From the NCBI GenBank assembly GCA_903928745.1, contig CAIYRR010000081.1:1-45611 (forward strand): a DNA stretch of 45,611 bases, written 5' to 3'. The notes below the pieces were generated by a model, which ran no database searches, had not been told where the DNA came from, and saw nothing but the letters and a program-made list of their open reading frames with translations. Position numbers and translations under genes: made by a program. This DNA is from an uncultured Actinomycetes bacterium. GTDB taxonomy: Bacteria > Actinomycetota > Actinomycetes > Nanopelagicales > Nanopelagicaceae. Below are positions 28,776-38,044 of the stretch, piece after piece. Positions within the stretch are counted from its first letter, which is position 1. Each line of letters begins with the position of its first letter.

Positions 28776-29380
28776 TAGCCATTCTTGATTACGGCTCGGG
28801 AAACCTTCGTTCAGCTCAACGTGCGTGTGAAACGACAGGAAAGAAAGTAGTAGTCACTCGCGATCGCGGGATTGCCCTTGAAGCAGAAGGTTTAGTCGTG
28901 CCAGGTGTAGGTGCCTTTGCCGCATGTATGCAAGGTTTAGTCGCAGTTGGCGGGGATGAAATTATTCGCCAGCGTAAAGAGTTAGGCAGACCTACTTTGG
29001 GAATTTGCGTAGGGATGCAAATACTTTTTTCGGAAGGATCAGAAAAATCTCGCGGTGCTTCGGTTTCGACGTCCGGTGTTGGAATATGGCCAGGAGAAGT
29101 TTCACGTATCAACTCTAAAATCTTGCCTCACATGGGATGGAATACTGTTCAAAGTGATTCATCGAGCATTTTGTTTGCGGGAATAGAGAACGAATCCTTC
29201 TATTTTGTGCATTCCTACGCCGCCAAGAAAGCAGTCGGTGAATTAAGTGCATGGGGTAATTACGGCGAACCTTTCATAGCTGCGGTCGAAGATGGTTCGC
29301 TTATGGCAACGCAATTTCATCCTGAAAAATCAGGGGTAGCAGGTTTGAAATTACTCAAGAATTGGGCGGCCACACTATGA
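28772..29380 (+). CDS. hisH: Imidazole glycerol phosphate synthase, glutaminase subunit
   Basis: A class I glutamine amidotransferase that feeds ammonia to HisF. The nucleophile is C79 in [10 protein letters not shown], and the His-Glu pair is in QFHPEKSG near the C-terminus. The start is a TTG overlapping the hisB stop in a TTGA arrangement, giving [10 protein letters not shown] at the N-terminus as in the family. At 202 residues it is normal. Its stop overlaps the priA ATG. Confidence 0.95.
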   Translation: MIAILDYGSGNLRSAQRACETTGKKVVVTRDRGIALEAEGLVVPGVGAFAACMQGLVAVGGDEIIRQRKELGRPTLGICVGMQILFSEGSEKSRGASVSTSGVGIWPGEVSRINSKILPHMGWNTVQSDSSSILFAGIENESFYFVHSYAAKKAVGELSAWGNYGEPFIAAVEDGSLMATQFHPEKSGVAGLKLLKNWAATL

Positions 29381-30102
29381 CCTATCTCGAACTTCTGCCC
29401 GCGGTTGATGTTAAAGATGCCCGCGCGGTGCGACTTGTCCAAGGTGAACTTGAACGGGAGACGATTTATGGGGATCCGCTAGAAGTCGCCCTGGAATTTC
29501 AAAGCGCCGGGGCGGAATGGCTGCATTTAGTTGATCTCGATGCCGCATTCGGTCGTGGTAATAATTCTGACATTCTCGCTCGAGTCGTTGGAAAGTTAGA
29601 TATCAAAGTAGAACTCTCTGGCGGTATTAGAGATGACGAATCACTGGCTCGAGCCCTTGCGACAGGTTGCACTCGCATCAATTTAGGTACTGCAGCTTTG
29701 GAGGATCCCGACTGGACTGCTCGGGTAGTTGCTGAACATGGAGACAGAGTGGCTGTCGGTCTTGATGTACGCGGCACAACTTTGGCAGCGCGTGGTTGGA
29801 CCAAAGAAGGTGGAGACCTTTATGAAACTCTCGAGCGATTAGATCGTGATGGTTGCGCGAGATATGTCTTAACCGACGTAACACGCGATGGAACTCTTAC
29901 GGGACCAAATGTGGAGCTCCTCAAAGCGGTGTGCGCGGCAACAACAAAGCCAGTAGTGGCCAGTGGCGGAATCTCTTCTTTGGATGACATTCGTGCTCTC
30001 GTTGCACTTCATGAAATTGGAGTAGAGGGCGCGATTGTTGGCAAGGCTTTGTATGCAGGTGCTTTTACTTTGCAGCAGGCGTTGGAAATTTCACGACCAT
30101 GA
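29377..30102 (+). CDS. priA: Phosphoribosyl isomerase PriA (HisA/TrpF bifunctional)
   Basis: A TIM barrel of 241 residues isomerising ProFAR in histidine synthesis and, in actinobacteria, also phosphoribosyl anthranilate in tryptophan synthesis. The aspartates expected for PriA are present at D11, D130 and D171. [16 protein letters not shown] and [14 protein letters not shown] are close to the actinobacterial PriA pattern. No trpF is present among the adjacent trp genes, supporting dual function, although the remainder of the genome is unseen. The ATG at 29377 overlaps the hisH stop; a TTG at 29362 is less likely. Confidence 0.9.
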   Translation: MTYLELLPAVDVKDARAVRLVQGELERETIYGDPLEVALEFQSAGAEWLHLVDLDAAFGRGNNSDILARVVGKLDIKVELSGGIRDDESLARALATGCTRINLGTAALEDPDWTARVVAEHGDRVAVGLDVRGTTLAARGWTKEGGDLYETLERLDRDGCARYVLTDVTRDGTLTGPNVELLKAVCAATTKPVVASGGISSLDDIRALVALHEIGVEGAIVGKALYAGAFTLQQALEISRP

Positions 30103-30872
30103 CTTTGAGCGTCCGAATCATTCCTTGCCTTGATGTGACCGATGGTCGCGTCGTTAAAGGTGTTAATTTCACAAATCTTGTGGATGCCGGTGATCCCACA
30201 GAGATGGCCTCGCTCTATGGAATTGAAGGAGCGGACGAACTTACATTCTTAGATATTTCAGCAAGCAGTTCTGGTCGCGAAACAACTTTGGATGTCGTAA
30301 GACGGACAGCAGATCAAGTTTTCATTCCACTTACAGTAGGTGGTGGAATAAGAAGTATTAAAGATGTAGATCAACTTTTGCGAGCGGGCGCAGACAAAGT
30401 CTCCATAAATACCGCTGCAATTGCCCGACCTGAATTAATTGCCGAGATTGCCGATACTTTCGGCTCACAAGTATTGGTGCTCTCGGTAGATGCACGCCGT
30501 GCTCGCACAGATTCTGGATTTGAAGTGACAACCCATGGCGGTAGGCAAGGCGCAGGATTAGATGCACTCGCATGGGTCGAGCAAGCATGCGAACTCGGGA
30601 TTGGCGAAATTTTGCTGAACTCCATGGATGCCGATGGAACTCGCGCTGGATACGACATCGGAATGATTAAAGCGGTACGTGCGGTTTCTTCAGTTCCATT
30701 AATTGCAAGCGGTGGTGCCGGAACGCTACAAGATTTTGCAGCGGCCCTTGATGCTGGAGCAAATGCACTCCTGGCGGCCAGCGTATTTCACTTTGGAATT
30801 CACCGAATAAGTGATGTAAAGGCCTATCTTTCTGGCGCCGGATATTGCATTCGCGAGAGTTCGCTGCAATAG
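30099..30872 (+). CDS. hisF: Imidazole glycerol phosphate synthase, cyclase subunit
   Basis: The TIM-barrel subunit that uses HisH-derived ammonia to close the imidazole ring, releasing IGP and [24 protein letters not shown] at the N-terminus carries the first catalytic Asp (D12). LSVDARRA carries the second near residue 130. DGTRAGYDI and [10 protein letters not shown] are phosphate-binding loops. It has 257 residues and an ATGA overlap with priA. The impA-type phosphatase gene found between hisA and hisF in some actinobacteria is absent. Confidence 0.96.
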   Translation: MTLSVRIIPCLDVTDGRVVKGVNFTNLVDAGDPTEMASLYGIEGADELTFLDISASSSGRETTLDVVRRTADQVFIPLTVGGGIRSIKDVDQLLRAGADKVSINTAAIARPELIAEIADTFGSQVLVLSVDARRARTDSGFEVTTHGGRQGAGLDALAWVEQACELGIGEILLNSMDADGTRAGYDIGMIKAVRAVSSVPLIASGGAGTLQDFAAALDAGANALLAASVFHFGIHRISDVKAYLSGAGYCIRESSLQ

Positions 30873-30886
30873 GGCAGAATGAGCGC

Positions 30887-31243
30887 ATGCAACAGGGCGC
30901 TCCACACGAACTAGATAAGTCAGTGCTTGCTGTGCTCAAGAATCCTTCGGATCTCATCGCCGCCATTGCTCAAGATTCAACTACTCATGAAGTTCTCATG
31001 CTTGCATGGATGAACCAAGAAGCCCTGGCACAAACAATCGCTACTGGCCAGGCAACATATTGGAGTCGCAGTAGGAACGAACTTTGGATAAAGGGCGCAA
31101 CCTCTGGACACACTCAAAAAGTTCTGGCAATTTCCCTCGATTGCGATGGCGATGCACTATTGCTTCAGGTAGAACAAGTGGGTGCGGCTTGCCATACAGG
31201 TAGCAGGAATTGTTTCCATAACGAGATTTCGTTGGCCAAGTAA
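30887..31243 (+). CDS. hisI: Phosphoribosyl-AMP cyclohydrolase
   Basis: A zinc- and magnesium-dependent hydrolase opening the adenine ring of [28 protein letters not shown] near residue 43, [12 protein letters not shown] with Mg and Zn ligands, and CHTGSRNCF with two Cys ligands are all present. The ATG at 30887 gives 118 residues. A TTG at 30845 inside hisF would add 14 residues and looks less likely. No HisE domain is fused. The stop overlaps the trpE ATG by one base, joining the his and trp genes. Confidence 0.93.
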   Translation: MQQGAPHELDKSVLAVLKNPSDLIAAIAQDSTTHEVLMLAWMNQEALAQTIATGQATYWSRSRNELWIKGATSGHTQKVLAISLDCDGDALLLQVEQVGAACHTGSRNCFHNEISLAK

Positions 31244-32727
31244 TGCAACTTGAAGATTTCCGCACATACGCACGAGACTTCAACGTCATTCCTGTGTATC
31301 GAACGCTACTTGCTGACAGCGAAACACCTTTAGGCGTCTATCGCAAACTTGCCAAGAATCTTCCAGGTACCTTTCTGTTGGAATCGGCCGAACACGGGGG
31401 AGTCTGGTCTCGTTACTCCTTTATTGGAGTGCGTAGCCAAGCAACGCTTACCGAATCTGGTGGCAAGGCGATTTGGACAGGCACTGTTCCCGCGGGCGCA
31501 CCTGAAGGTATGGCACCGCTTGAAGCGCTTCGGATATCGGCGCAACATTTGCGTTCACCTAAAATTGGGGGATTGCCCCCTCTCACTGGTGGGCTAGTTG
31601 GCTATATGGGTTATGAGTGCGTTCGATTCCTGGAGAAACTTCCTGATAACTCGAAGAAAGATCTGCCACTTCCGGATTTAACTTTCATGCTGACAAGTGA
31701 TCTTGCGGTTCTCGATCACAGCGAAGGAACAATCACTCTCATTGCCAATGCAATTAATTGGGATGGCAGCGACTCTCGTGTCGATGAAGCTTTCCATGAT
31801 GCGCAGCTTCGTCTTGATCGAATGCAACAAGATCTTCTCGCCTCACTGCCTGGGCATATCGCCCATCTTGATGCCAGAACGATTGCACCTCATGATCGCA
31901 ACCTCTCTGAGGAGAAGTACATCTCAGCAGTTGAGCACGTAAAGAAAGAAGTTGTAGCAGGAGAGGCTTTTCAGGTTGTCCTCTCGCAACGCTTCGTGAT
32001 GGATTGCGGCGCTGATGCCCTCGATGTATATCGAATGTTGCGATTGCACAATCCGAGTCCGTATATGTTTATGTTACGACTCAATGACGGTATTGATGTC
32101 GTGGGTTCAAGCCCAGAAGCATTGGTAAAGGTCACCGACAGAGAAGTACTTATTCATCCGATTGCTGGAACACGGAAGCGATCTTCATCGCCTGAAGAAG
32201 ATTATCGACTGGGCGAAGAGCTTTTGGCAGACCCTAAGGAACGAGCCGAACATTTAATGCTTGTAGATCTTGGACGCAATGATCTCGGACGTGTCTGCGC
32301 CCCCGGTACTGTTGAAGTTGTTGAATTCATGAATATCGAACGTTTTTCTCATGTCATGCATATTGTTTCTACCGTTACAGGCACTTTGGCAGAGAAGTCT
32401 TCTCCCGTCGATGCACTATTTTCAGTATTCCCTGCTGGCACTCTCTCAGGCGCACCAAAACCACGGGCGATGGAGATTATCGAATCGCTCGAACCAACTC
32501 GTCGAGGTATCTATGGCGGTGCGATTGGTTACATTGATTTCACGGGAAATATAGATACTTGTATAGCAATTCGCACCGCTGTGCTTTTTGAAAAGAAAGC
32601 TTACGTTCAAGCAGGCGCAGGAATTGTTGCCGACTCAGATCCTTCATCCGAAAATCAGGAGTGCATCAATAAGGCCGCTGCAGTTCTTGGCGCAATTTCT
32701 GCAGCAAATAATTTGCGGGCGCTTTAA
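31243..32727 (+). CDS. trpE: Anthranilate synthase component I
   Basis: Converts chorismate to anthranilate with ammonia from a TrpG subunit, which is not encoded here. The N-terminal feedback domain contains FLLESAEHGGVWSRYSFIG, a site that binds tryptophan in the family. The chorismate domain has GEAFQVVLSQRF, PIAGTRKR, HLMLVDLGRNDLGRV, VFPAGTLSGAPKPRAMEII and GAGIVADSDPSSENQE. At 494 residues it is normal. It begins in a TAATG overlap with hisI. No leader peptide or attenuator can fit between the genes. Confidence 0.95.
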   Translation: MQLEDFRTYARDFNVIPVYRTLLADSETPLGVYRKLAKNLPGTFLLESAEHGGVWSRYSFIGVRSQATLTESGGKAIWTGTVPAGAPEGMAPLEALRISAQHLRSPKIGGLPPLTGGLVGYMGYECVRFLEKLPDNSKKDLPLPDLTFMLTSDLAVLDHSEGTITLIANAINWDGSDSRVDEAFHDAQLRLDRMQQDLLASLPGHIAHLDARTIAPHDRNLSEEKYISAVEHVKKEVVAGEAFQVVLSQRFVMDCGADALDVYRMLRLHNPSPYMFMLRLNDGIDVVGSSPEALVKVTDREVLIHPIAGTRKRSSSPEEDYRLGEELLADPKERAEHLMLVDLGRNDLGRVCAPGTVEVVEFMNIERFSHVMHIVSTVTGTLAEKSSPVDALFSVFPAGTLSGAPKPRAMEIIESLEPTRRGIYGGAIGYIDFTGNIDTCIAIRTAVLFEKKAYVQAGAGIVADSDPSSENQECINKAAAVLGAISAANNLRAL

Positions 32728-32897
32728 TGTTTAAGTTCCTGGCCATCACTATTGGATTATGCGCCATTGCAATCTTTGGCGTTCGACGCATCTCCAAATT
32801 ACCCTCGCGATATGATCGAAAGCCTCGTTATGTAAATTCTTGGAATGCGCTCGACCAAGGTATTGATCCAACAATTCAAGAGCGAGATCTCAAATGA
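32727..32897 (+). CDS. Small predicted membrane protein between trpE and trpC
   Basis: A 56-residue ORF. Its ATG overlaps the trpE stop (TAATG) and its TGA overlaps the trpC start (ATGA). The N-terminus is hydrophobic (residues 3-19, FKFLAITIGLCAIAIFG), followed by RR and a polar tail with PSRYDRKPRYVNSW and DQGIDPTIQERDLK. This predicts a membrane anchor with a cytoplasmic tail. I do not recognise the family. Many actinobacteria have a trp-region membrane protein or a small HGxxPAAW protein at this place, but neither motif set is evident. The exact double overlap strongly supports real translation. Confidence 0.75.
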   Translation: MFKFLAITIGLCAIAIFGVRRISKLPSRYDRKPRYVNSWNALDQGIDPTIQERDLK

Positions 32898-33667
32898 GCG
32901 TCTTGGATGAGATCATCGTTGGAGTTCGCGAGGATTTAGCCCAACGCCGATTGCCGCTCTCGCAGATTCACGATTTATTACTTTCTGCTCCACCGGTTCG
33001 AAATGCCTTGGAATCATTAAATAAGAATGGGCTTTCTGTCATTGCCGAAGTTAAGCGTTCCTCTCCTAGTAGGGGAGCACTCGCAGCAATCGCAGACCCA
33101 GCAGCGCTAGCGAAAGTTTACGAAGAAGCCGGTGCAAGCATTGTCAGCGTGCTCACCGAGAAACGTCGGTTCGGTGGATCACTCGATGATCTTGTCGCTG
33201 TTCGTCAAAAAGTTTCTATTCCTGTACTGCGAAAAGATTTTATGGTTGATGAGTACCAGTTTTATGAAGCTCGGGCATACGGCGCCGATCTTGTATTGCT
33301 CATTGTTGCAGCCCTTTCAAGTGCACAACTCAAAGATTTCTATGCACTTGCCACCGAACTTGGAATGACGTGCTTGGTAGAGGTTCACACCCACGATGAA
33401 CTTATTTCGGCGTTAGAAATTTCACCAACACTCATAGGTGTGAATTCTAGAAATCTCAAAACTCTGGAAGTGGATGCACAGGTATTCGCCAATCTTTTAC
33501 CTCAGGTTCCTAAAGAGATCATCGCCGTTGCAGAATCTGGCATTTCCACCAGAGCCCAAGCGCTATTTGCAGAAGAAAATGGAGCCAAAGTCTTGTTAGT
33601 GGGCGAGGCGCTCGTTCGAGGCGATGATCCCGCTCTCGCACTGCGAACTCTTTTAGGGCAAGGGTAG
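32894..33667 (+). CDS. trpC: Indole-3-glycerol phosphate synthase
   Basis: A TIM barrel closing the indole ring from CdRP. IAEVKRSSPSRG near residue 50 holds the catalytic lysine, LRKDFMVDEYQFYEARAYGAD the second, and EVHTHDELISAL and GVNSRNLKTLEVD follow, with AESGIS near residue 215. It is monofunctional at 257 residues, with no fused TrpF domain. It shares four bases with the small upstream ORF. Confidence 0.95.
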   Translation: MSVLDEIIVGVREDLAQRRLPLSQIHDLLLSAPPVRNALESLNKNGLSVIAEVKRSSPSRGALAAIADPAALAKVYEEAGASIVSVLTEKRRFGGSLDDLVAVRQKVSIPVLRKDFMVDEYQFYEARAYGADLVLLIVAALSSAQLKDFYALATELGMTCLVEVHTHDELISALEISPTLIGVNSRNLKTLEVDAQVFANLLPQVPKEIIAVAESGISTRAQALFAEENGAKVLLVGEALVRGDDPALALRTLLGQG

Positions 33668-33679
33668 AGTTCGCCACCT

Positions 33680-34879
33680 ATGAGCACTGACGAGATTCCA
33701 GATCAGATTGGCCACTTTGGTCCCTACGGCGGGCGCTTTGTTCCCGAGGCTCTCATCGGTGCCCTTGAAGAGCTCGACCTTGCCCATCAGAGTGCGCTTG
33801 CAGATCCGCTCTTTCAAGCCGAACTAGCGCACCTGCATGCGACCTACACCGGTCGACCCAGCATTCTTACAGAGGCAAAACGCTTTGCAGAGCACGCAGG
33901 TGGTGCCCGCATTCTTTTAAAGCGCGAAGATCTTAATCACACGGGTAGCCACAAGATTAATAATGTTTTAGGTCAAGCGCTCTTAACAAAGCGCATGGGA
34001 AAGAAAAGAATCATCGCCGAAACGGGTGCAGGTCAACACGGAGTCGCCTCTGCCACGGCCGCCGCTCTCTTTGGACTTGAGTGTGTTGTCTATATGGGAG
34101 AGGAAGACACTAGGCGTCAATCGCTCAATGTCGCGCGAATGAAAATCCTTGGCGCAGAAGTTATCCCCGTGACTGCTGGATCTCGAACTTTGAAAGATGC
34201 GATTAATGAAGCCATGCGCGATTGGGTTACTAATGTAGATACGACGCATTATTTATTGGGAACAGTTGCTGGTCCGCATCCATTTCCCACGATGGTTCGC
34301 GACTTTCACAAAATCATTGGAGAAGAAGCAAAACGACAGGTCTTGGAACTCGTTGGAAGATTGCCCGATGCCGTCCTTGCCTGTATTGGTGGAGGATCAA
34401 ATGCAATTGGAATTTTTCATGATTTCATTCCGGATACGCAAGTGCGCTTGATTGGTTTTGAGGCGGGTGGCGATGGTGTCGAAACGGGCCGTCATGCTGC
34501 AACGATTACAGGTGGCTCACCCGGTGTTCTGCACGGAACTCGTTCTTATGTATTGCAAGATGCAAACGGTCAGACGATCGAATCGCATTCGATATCTGCC
34601 GGCTTGGATTATCCAGGCGTAGGACCAGAACATGCATACCTGCATGACATTGGTCGTGCTGAATATCGAGCGATAACAGATGCGCAAGCAATGGAAGCAT
34701 TTGATTTGCTCTCCAAAACAGAAGGCATAATCCCTGCGATTGAATCAGCGCACGCACTTGCAGGCGCCATGATTGTGGGCAAGGAGTTAGGGCCTGACGC
34801 GATTCTCTTGATTAATCTTTCTGGCCGAGGCGACAAAGATGTCGAAACCGCGGCACACTATTTTGGGATTCCGCTTTAG
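33680..34879 (+). CDS. trpB: Tryptophan synthase beta subunit
   Basis: A PLP enzyme joining indole and serine. [13 protein letters not shown] near the N-terminus marks the TrpB1 type. The PLP lysine is K92 in HTGSHKINN, and [10 protein letters not shown] near residue 114 holds the catalytic Glu. GGGSNAIG binds the cofactor phosphate. The length of 399 is normal. It starts 12 bases after trpC without a clear Shine-Dalgarno sequence and abuts trpA. Confidence 0.96.
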   Translation: MSTDEIPDQIGHFGPYGGRFVPEALIGALEELDLAHQSALADPLFQAELAHLHATYTGRPSILTEAKRFAEHAGGARILLKREDLNHTGSHKINNVLGQALLTKRMGKKRIIAETGAGQHGVASATAAALFGLECVVYMGEEDTRRQSLNVARMKILGAEVIPVTAGSRTLKDAINEAMRDWVTNVDTTHYLLGTVAGPHPFPTMVRDFHKIIGEEAKRQVLELVGRLPDAVLACIGGGSNAIGIFHDFIPDTQVRLIGFEAGGDGVETGRHAATITGGSPGVLHGTRSYVLQDANGQTIESHSISAGLDYPGVGPEHAYLHDIGRAEYRAITDAQAMEAFDLLSKTEGIIPAIESAHALAGAMIVGKELGPDAILLINLSGRGDKDVETAAHYFGIPL

Positions 34880-35683
34880 ATGAATACTCCACTCGATCGT
34901 GTATTGGTAAAGGCGAAATCAGAAAATCGCGCCGCATTAATCGCATATATACCTGCAGGATTTCCTTCGATAGAAGGTTGTAAACGAGTCATTAAAGTTC
35001 TTGCAGATTCGGGTGTCGATGCTTTAGAAATCGGCTTCCCATACAGCGACCCCGTGATGGATGGACCAACGATTCAAGAGGCGGCTGACATCTCTTTACG
35101 CGCAGGTACAGGTGCCGCGGAAGTATTTGAAACCGTGAAGTTTGCACACGAGGCAGGTTTGCCAACTGTCGTTATGACCTATTGGAATCCCATTGAGAAA
35201 TTTGGCGTTGAAGCTTTCGCCAAAGAAATGGCGCGAAATGGAGGCTCTGGCGTAATTACTCCGGATCTGACAATCGAAGAGTCTCGTGAATGGAAGAGTG
35301 CAACAACATCTGCGGGGATCAACACGATTTTTGTCGTTGCTCCAAGCACTGCCGAAAAACGTTTAGGTGATGTGACAGCGCAATGTTCGGGTTTTGTTTA
35401 TGCCGCCTCATTAATGGGAGTTACCGGGGCCAGGACCACGATTTCCTCTGGAGCGAAGGATCTGGTTGCCCGGATTCGAACTACGACTCAAACTCCCGTG
35501 GCCGTTGGATTGGGTGTTTCTACCCGTGAACAGGCCAAGGATGTTGCCGGATTTGCAGATGGCGTAATCGTGGGCTCAGCCTTTATTAAGATTTTACTGA
35601 ATGCTGGCGATGAAGAAACTGGGCTTAAAGAAGTAAGCGAATTAGCGCGAGAATTAGCTTTGGGAGTAAGAGAAGGTCGCTAA
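34880..35683 (+). CDS. trpA: Tryptophan synthase alpha subunit
   Basis: Cleaves indole-3-glycerol phosphate and channels indole to TrpB. The catalytic Glu and Asp are in ALEIGFPYSDPVMDGPTIQ near residues 48-66. TYWNPIEKFG, YAASLMGVTGAR and GVGLGVSTREQA-like segments follow. It has 267 residues. The ATG is immediately after the trpB stop with no spacer. It is the last gene of the his-trp block. Confidence 0.95.
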   Translation: MNTPLDRVLVKAKSENRAALIAYIPAGFPSIEGCKRVIKVLADSGVDALEIGFPYSDPVMDGPTIQEAADISLRAGTGAAEVFETVKFAHEAGLPTVVMTYWNPIEKFGVEAFAKEMARNGGSGVITPDLTIEESREWKSATTSAGINTIFVVAPSTAEKRLGDVTAQCSGFVYAASLMGVTGARTTISSGAKDLVARIRTTTQTPVAVGLGVSTREQAKDVAGFADGVIVGSAFIKILLNAGDEETGLKEVSELARELALGVREGR

Positions 35684-35740
35684 CACGCTATCCTTTGTTT
35701 GAATTTTCAAGGACTTCACAGACAGAAAGTAGGCATAGAC

Positions 35741-36415
35741 GTGGCACAACAATCAGGCGGAGATAAAATCACTCGCAACATAGTGATTGGCATGGTTGTC
35801 CTCGTTGTCGCAGTCGGAGTTGCTTTCTCGATGCTTGGAAATAAATCCATTGGGAATGCCGCTATTCCATCAAGTGTTTCCAAGAGTGATGGTTACGGAA
35901 TTGTCTTCAACGGCAATCTTAAGAACAAACCAGTTGTAGATCTTTGGGAAGATTTTCAGTGCCCAATTTGCTCGCGATTTGAAACAACCAACGGTGCCTA
36001 CATGCAAACTTTGATCGCGGAAAAACGCGCAAAAGTTGTTTTTCATCTTCTCTCTTTTATCGGACCTGAGTCGATACTCGCAGCTAATGCCGCAGCATGT
36101 GCAGCAGATGAAGGTAAATTCTTACAATTCCACTCATACCTTTATGCCCATCAATCTGCGACGGAAAACTCCGGACTTTGGTCCAACAGCGGTTTGCTTG
36201 ATGCAGGCGCGAAAGTCGGTTTAACATCTAGCGCTTTCAAGAGCTGCTTAAACGATGCCAAATACGGTGACTGGGTTACTAACGTTTCCAATGATGGAAC
36301 CAAGAAGAAAGTTGATTCGACACCAACGGTTTTTGTTAATGGAAAGGCTCTTGATCGCAACACTCAATACTTCGATCCTCTAGCCTTCTCGGCAGCAGTC
36401 GAGGGCAAGAAGTAA
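35741..36415 (+). CDS. Membrane-anchored DsbA-like thioredoxin-fold protein
   Basis: A 224-residue protein with an N-terminal signal anchor (about residues 10-32, NIVIGMVVLVVAVGVAFSML) and an extracytoplasmic DsbA-type thioredoxin fold. The redox motif is C74-P-I-C77 in WEDFQCPICSRFE. The cis-proline loop is STPTVFVNG. It probably oxidises or isomerises disulfides in exported proteins. The GTG at 35741 is preferred over an upstream TTG at 35699. The 57-base gap before it contains tatcct, a possible -10, so a separate promoter is possible. lgt follows after six bases. Confidence 0.87.
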   Translation: MAQQSGGDKITRNIVIGMVVLVVAVGVAFSMLGNKSIGNAAIPSSVSKSDGYGIVFNGNLKNKPVVDLWEDFQCPICSRFETTNGAYMQTLIAEKRAKVVFHLLSFIGPESILAANAAACAADEGKFLQFHSYLYAHQSATENSGLWSNSGLLDAGAKVGLTSSAFKSCLNDAKYGDWVTNVSNDGTKKKVDSTPTVFVNGKALDRNTQYFDPLAFSAAVEGKK

Positions 36416-36421
36416 CAACTC

Positions 36422-37237
36422 ATGTTGCGGTTCATCCCAACGCCGACTAGCTCGCAGATTGGGATCGGACCTTTCACGATTCATTTCTATGCCCTATGCA
36501 TTATTTCTGGAATCGTCATTGCAATTTGGTTAGGGGATAGGCGTTTCCGTGCGTTCGGCGGCGCTGAACACATTGTCGCTGATGTAGCAATTGCCGCAGT
36601 TCCGGCCGGAATTATTGGTGGCAGGCTTTACCACCTAGCAACTTCACCTGATGATTATTTCGGATCGCATGGTCATCCACTTGATGCTTTCAAAATATGG
36701 AATGGTGGGCTAGGTATTTGGGGTGCAATCGCATTAGGAACTTACGTTGCATGGTGGCGCTTTAAGCAACTCCAACGTTCTGGTCGCGAAGGCATGCTTT
36801 CTTTTGCTGTATTTGCTGACGCGCTTGCACCTGGAGTTCTCTTCGCTCAAGCAATTGGTCGTTTTGGTAATTGGTTTAACGGCGAACTTTTCGGAAGACC
36901 AACAACCATGCCCTGGGGATTGGAAATTCCCGCCTCCCTTCGCCCAGTCGGTTACGAGCAGTACGCAACATTTCATCCGACCTTTCTATATGAATCCCTG
37001 TGGTGCATCATGGTGGCGATAGTGCTGATAAAAGCGACCACAAGTTTTCGACCAGGTCAGAGTTTCACTTTCTACATTGGTGCCTATTGCGTAGGTCGCT
37101 TTTTCTTTGAATTACTCCGGATAGATAGTGCACACGTGGTCTTTGGTTTAAGAGTCAACGCCTGGATGAGCGTATTTGTCGCAATTTCAGCTGTGATGCT
37201 ATTCATCAGACAAGGCCGTGACGTCCAGCAGTCTTAA
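36422..37237 (+). CDS. lgt: Prolipoprotein diacylglyceryl transferase
   Basis: A polytopic enzyme transferring diacylglycerol from phosphatidylglycerol to the lipobox cysteine, the step before LspA. It has about seven membrane segments, the early FTIHFYALCIISGI, IIGGRLYHLAT, and the signature QAIGRFGNWFNGELFG near residue 143. HPTFLYESLW and a late FFFELLRID are also present. With 271 residues it is compact; actinobacterial homologues often have long C-terminal tails, which this one lacks. The position after trpA matches other actinobacteria apart from the inserted DsbA-like gene. Confidence 0.95.
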   Translation: MLRFIPTPTSSQIGIGPFTIHFYALCIISGIVIAIWLGDRRFRAFGGAEHIVADVAIAAVPAGIIGGRLYHLATSPDDYFGSHGHPLDAFKIWNGGLGIWGAIALGTYVAWWRFKQLQRSGREGMLSFAVFADALAPGVLFAQAIGRFGNWFNGELFGRPTTMPWGLEIPASLRPVGYEQYATFHPTFLYESLWCIMVAIVLIKATTSFRPGQSFTFYIGAYCVGRFFFELLRIDSAHVVFGLRVNAWMSVFVAISAVMLFIRQGRDVQQS

Positions 37238-37238
37238 T

Positions 37239-37249
37239 CAGGTAACCTG
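37239..37249. promoter_or_regulatory. Perfect 11-base palindrome upstream of the VIT1-like gene
   Basis: caggtaacctg is a perfect palindrome around a central a, lying between the lgt stop and the next ATG five bases later. It could be a regulator-binding half-site pair or chance. It does not match the longer actinobacterial iron-regulator box. Confidence 0.3.
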
Positions 37250-37254
37250 TAGCC

Positions 37255-37962
37255 ATGCCACTTGAAGAGGTTTACCAGCGCAACTTAGAACATCGCACTC
37301 ACCGAGCCGGATGGCTTCGTGCCGCGGTGCTTGGTGCAAACGACGGCGTCGTTTCAACGGCAAGCCTCATGATCGGCGTTTCTGCAGCCAATGCTCCCAA
37401 GTTTCTAGTTACAGCAGGTATTGCTGGAATTGTTGCCGGCGCGATGTCGATGGCAGTCGGCGAATATGTTTCCGTGCGTTCGCAAAACGATATTGAAGAA
37501 TCTGATCGATTGCTTGAGATTCAACACCTAGCCGTGGCACCCGAGGCAGAACTCCTGGAGCTAGAACACATCTATATCAATCGTGGGCTTTCTCAAGAGT
37601 TAGCGCACGAAGTTGCCGTCGCTATGCATGAGAGAGATCCCCTTGAGGCGCACCTACGTGATGAGCTAGGTCAACATCCTCATACGAAGGCTCGTCCAGT
37701 GCAGGCATCCGTAGCTTCAGCATCAAGTTTCATTATTGGAGGAATCATTCCTTTCCTAGGAGCATTCGCTCCAACGGCCGGCGCAAAGGCTTTGAGCATT
37801 GTGGCATTCGCTGTAGCTGGGTTGATTGCAACAGGCATTATCAGTGCCAAGAGTTCTGGATCCCCCCTCGTGAAGCCAACATTGCGCGTGATTATTGGCG
37901 GTTGCCTTGGCATGGCAATCACCGCAGGCATTGGCGCTCTGGTCAACATCAGCGGCATTTAA
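37255..37962 (+). CDS. VIT1/CCC1-family Fe2+/Mn2+ transporter
   Basis: A 235-residue membrane protein with the N-terminal HRAGWLRAAVLGANDGVVSTASLMIGV signature of VIT1/CCC1 transporters and AGAMSMAVGEYVSVRSQ in the second helix. A cytoplasmic charged segment of about 90 residues rich in Glu and His follows, then three helices including GGIIPFLGAF. Family members move ferrous iron or manganese out of the cytoplasm. Direction and metal are inferred from the family. A Gly/Ala-rich C-terminus is normal. Confidence 0.9.
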   Translation: MPLEEVYQRNLEHRTHRAGWLRAAVLGANDGVVSTASLMIGVSAANAPKFLVTAGIAGIVAGAMSMAVGEYVSVRSQNDIEESDRLLEIQHLAVAPEAELLELEHIYINRGLSQELAHEVAVAMHERDPLEAHLRDELGQHPHTKARPVQASVASASSFIIGGIIPFLGAFAPTAGAKALSIVAFAVAGLIATGIISAKSSGSPLVKPTLRVIIGGCLGMAITAGIGALVNISGI

Positions 37963-38002
37963 AAAGCTCGTCATCTGAGGGAATCTGTTGCTACCCTTGC
38001 GC

Positions 38003-38026
38003 CTTGACCAACTGACTTAGGTCAAG
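38003..38026. promoter_or_regulatory. Inverted repeat 1 upstream of gltB
   Basis: cttgacc at 38003-38009 and ggtcaag at 38020-38026 form a perfect 7-base inverted repeat with a 10-base centre. The left arm also contains ttgacc, a good -35 hexamer, but no convincing -10 follows at 16-18 bases. It may be an operator or an RNA hairpin. Confidence 0.45.
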
Positions 38027-38044
38027 AGAACTTCTTGGGCCATT

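Noticed and set aside
37239-37249. IdeR/DtxR iron box before the VIT1-like gene
   Set aside because: The half-sites aggt and acct are present, but the spacing and the longer 19-base consensus are missing.
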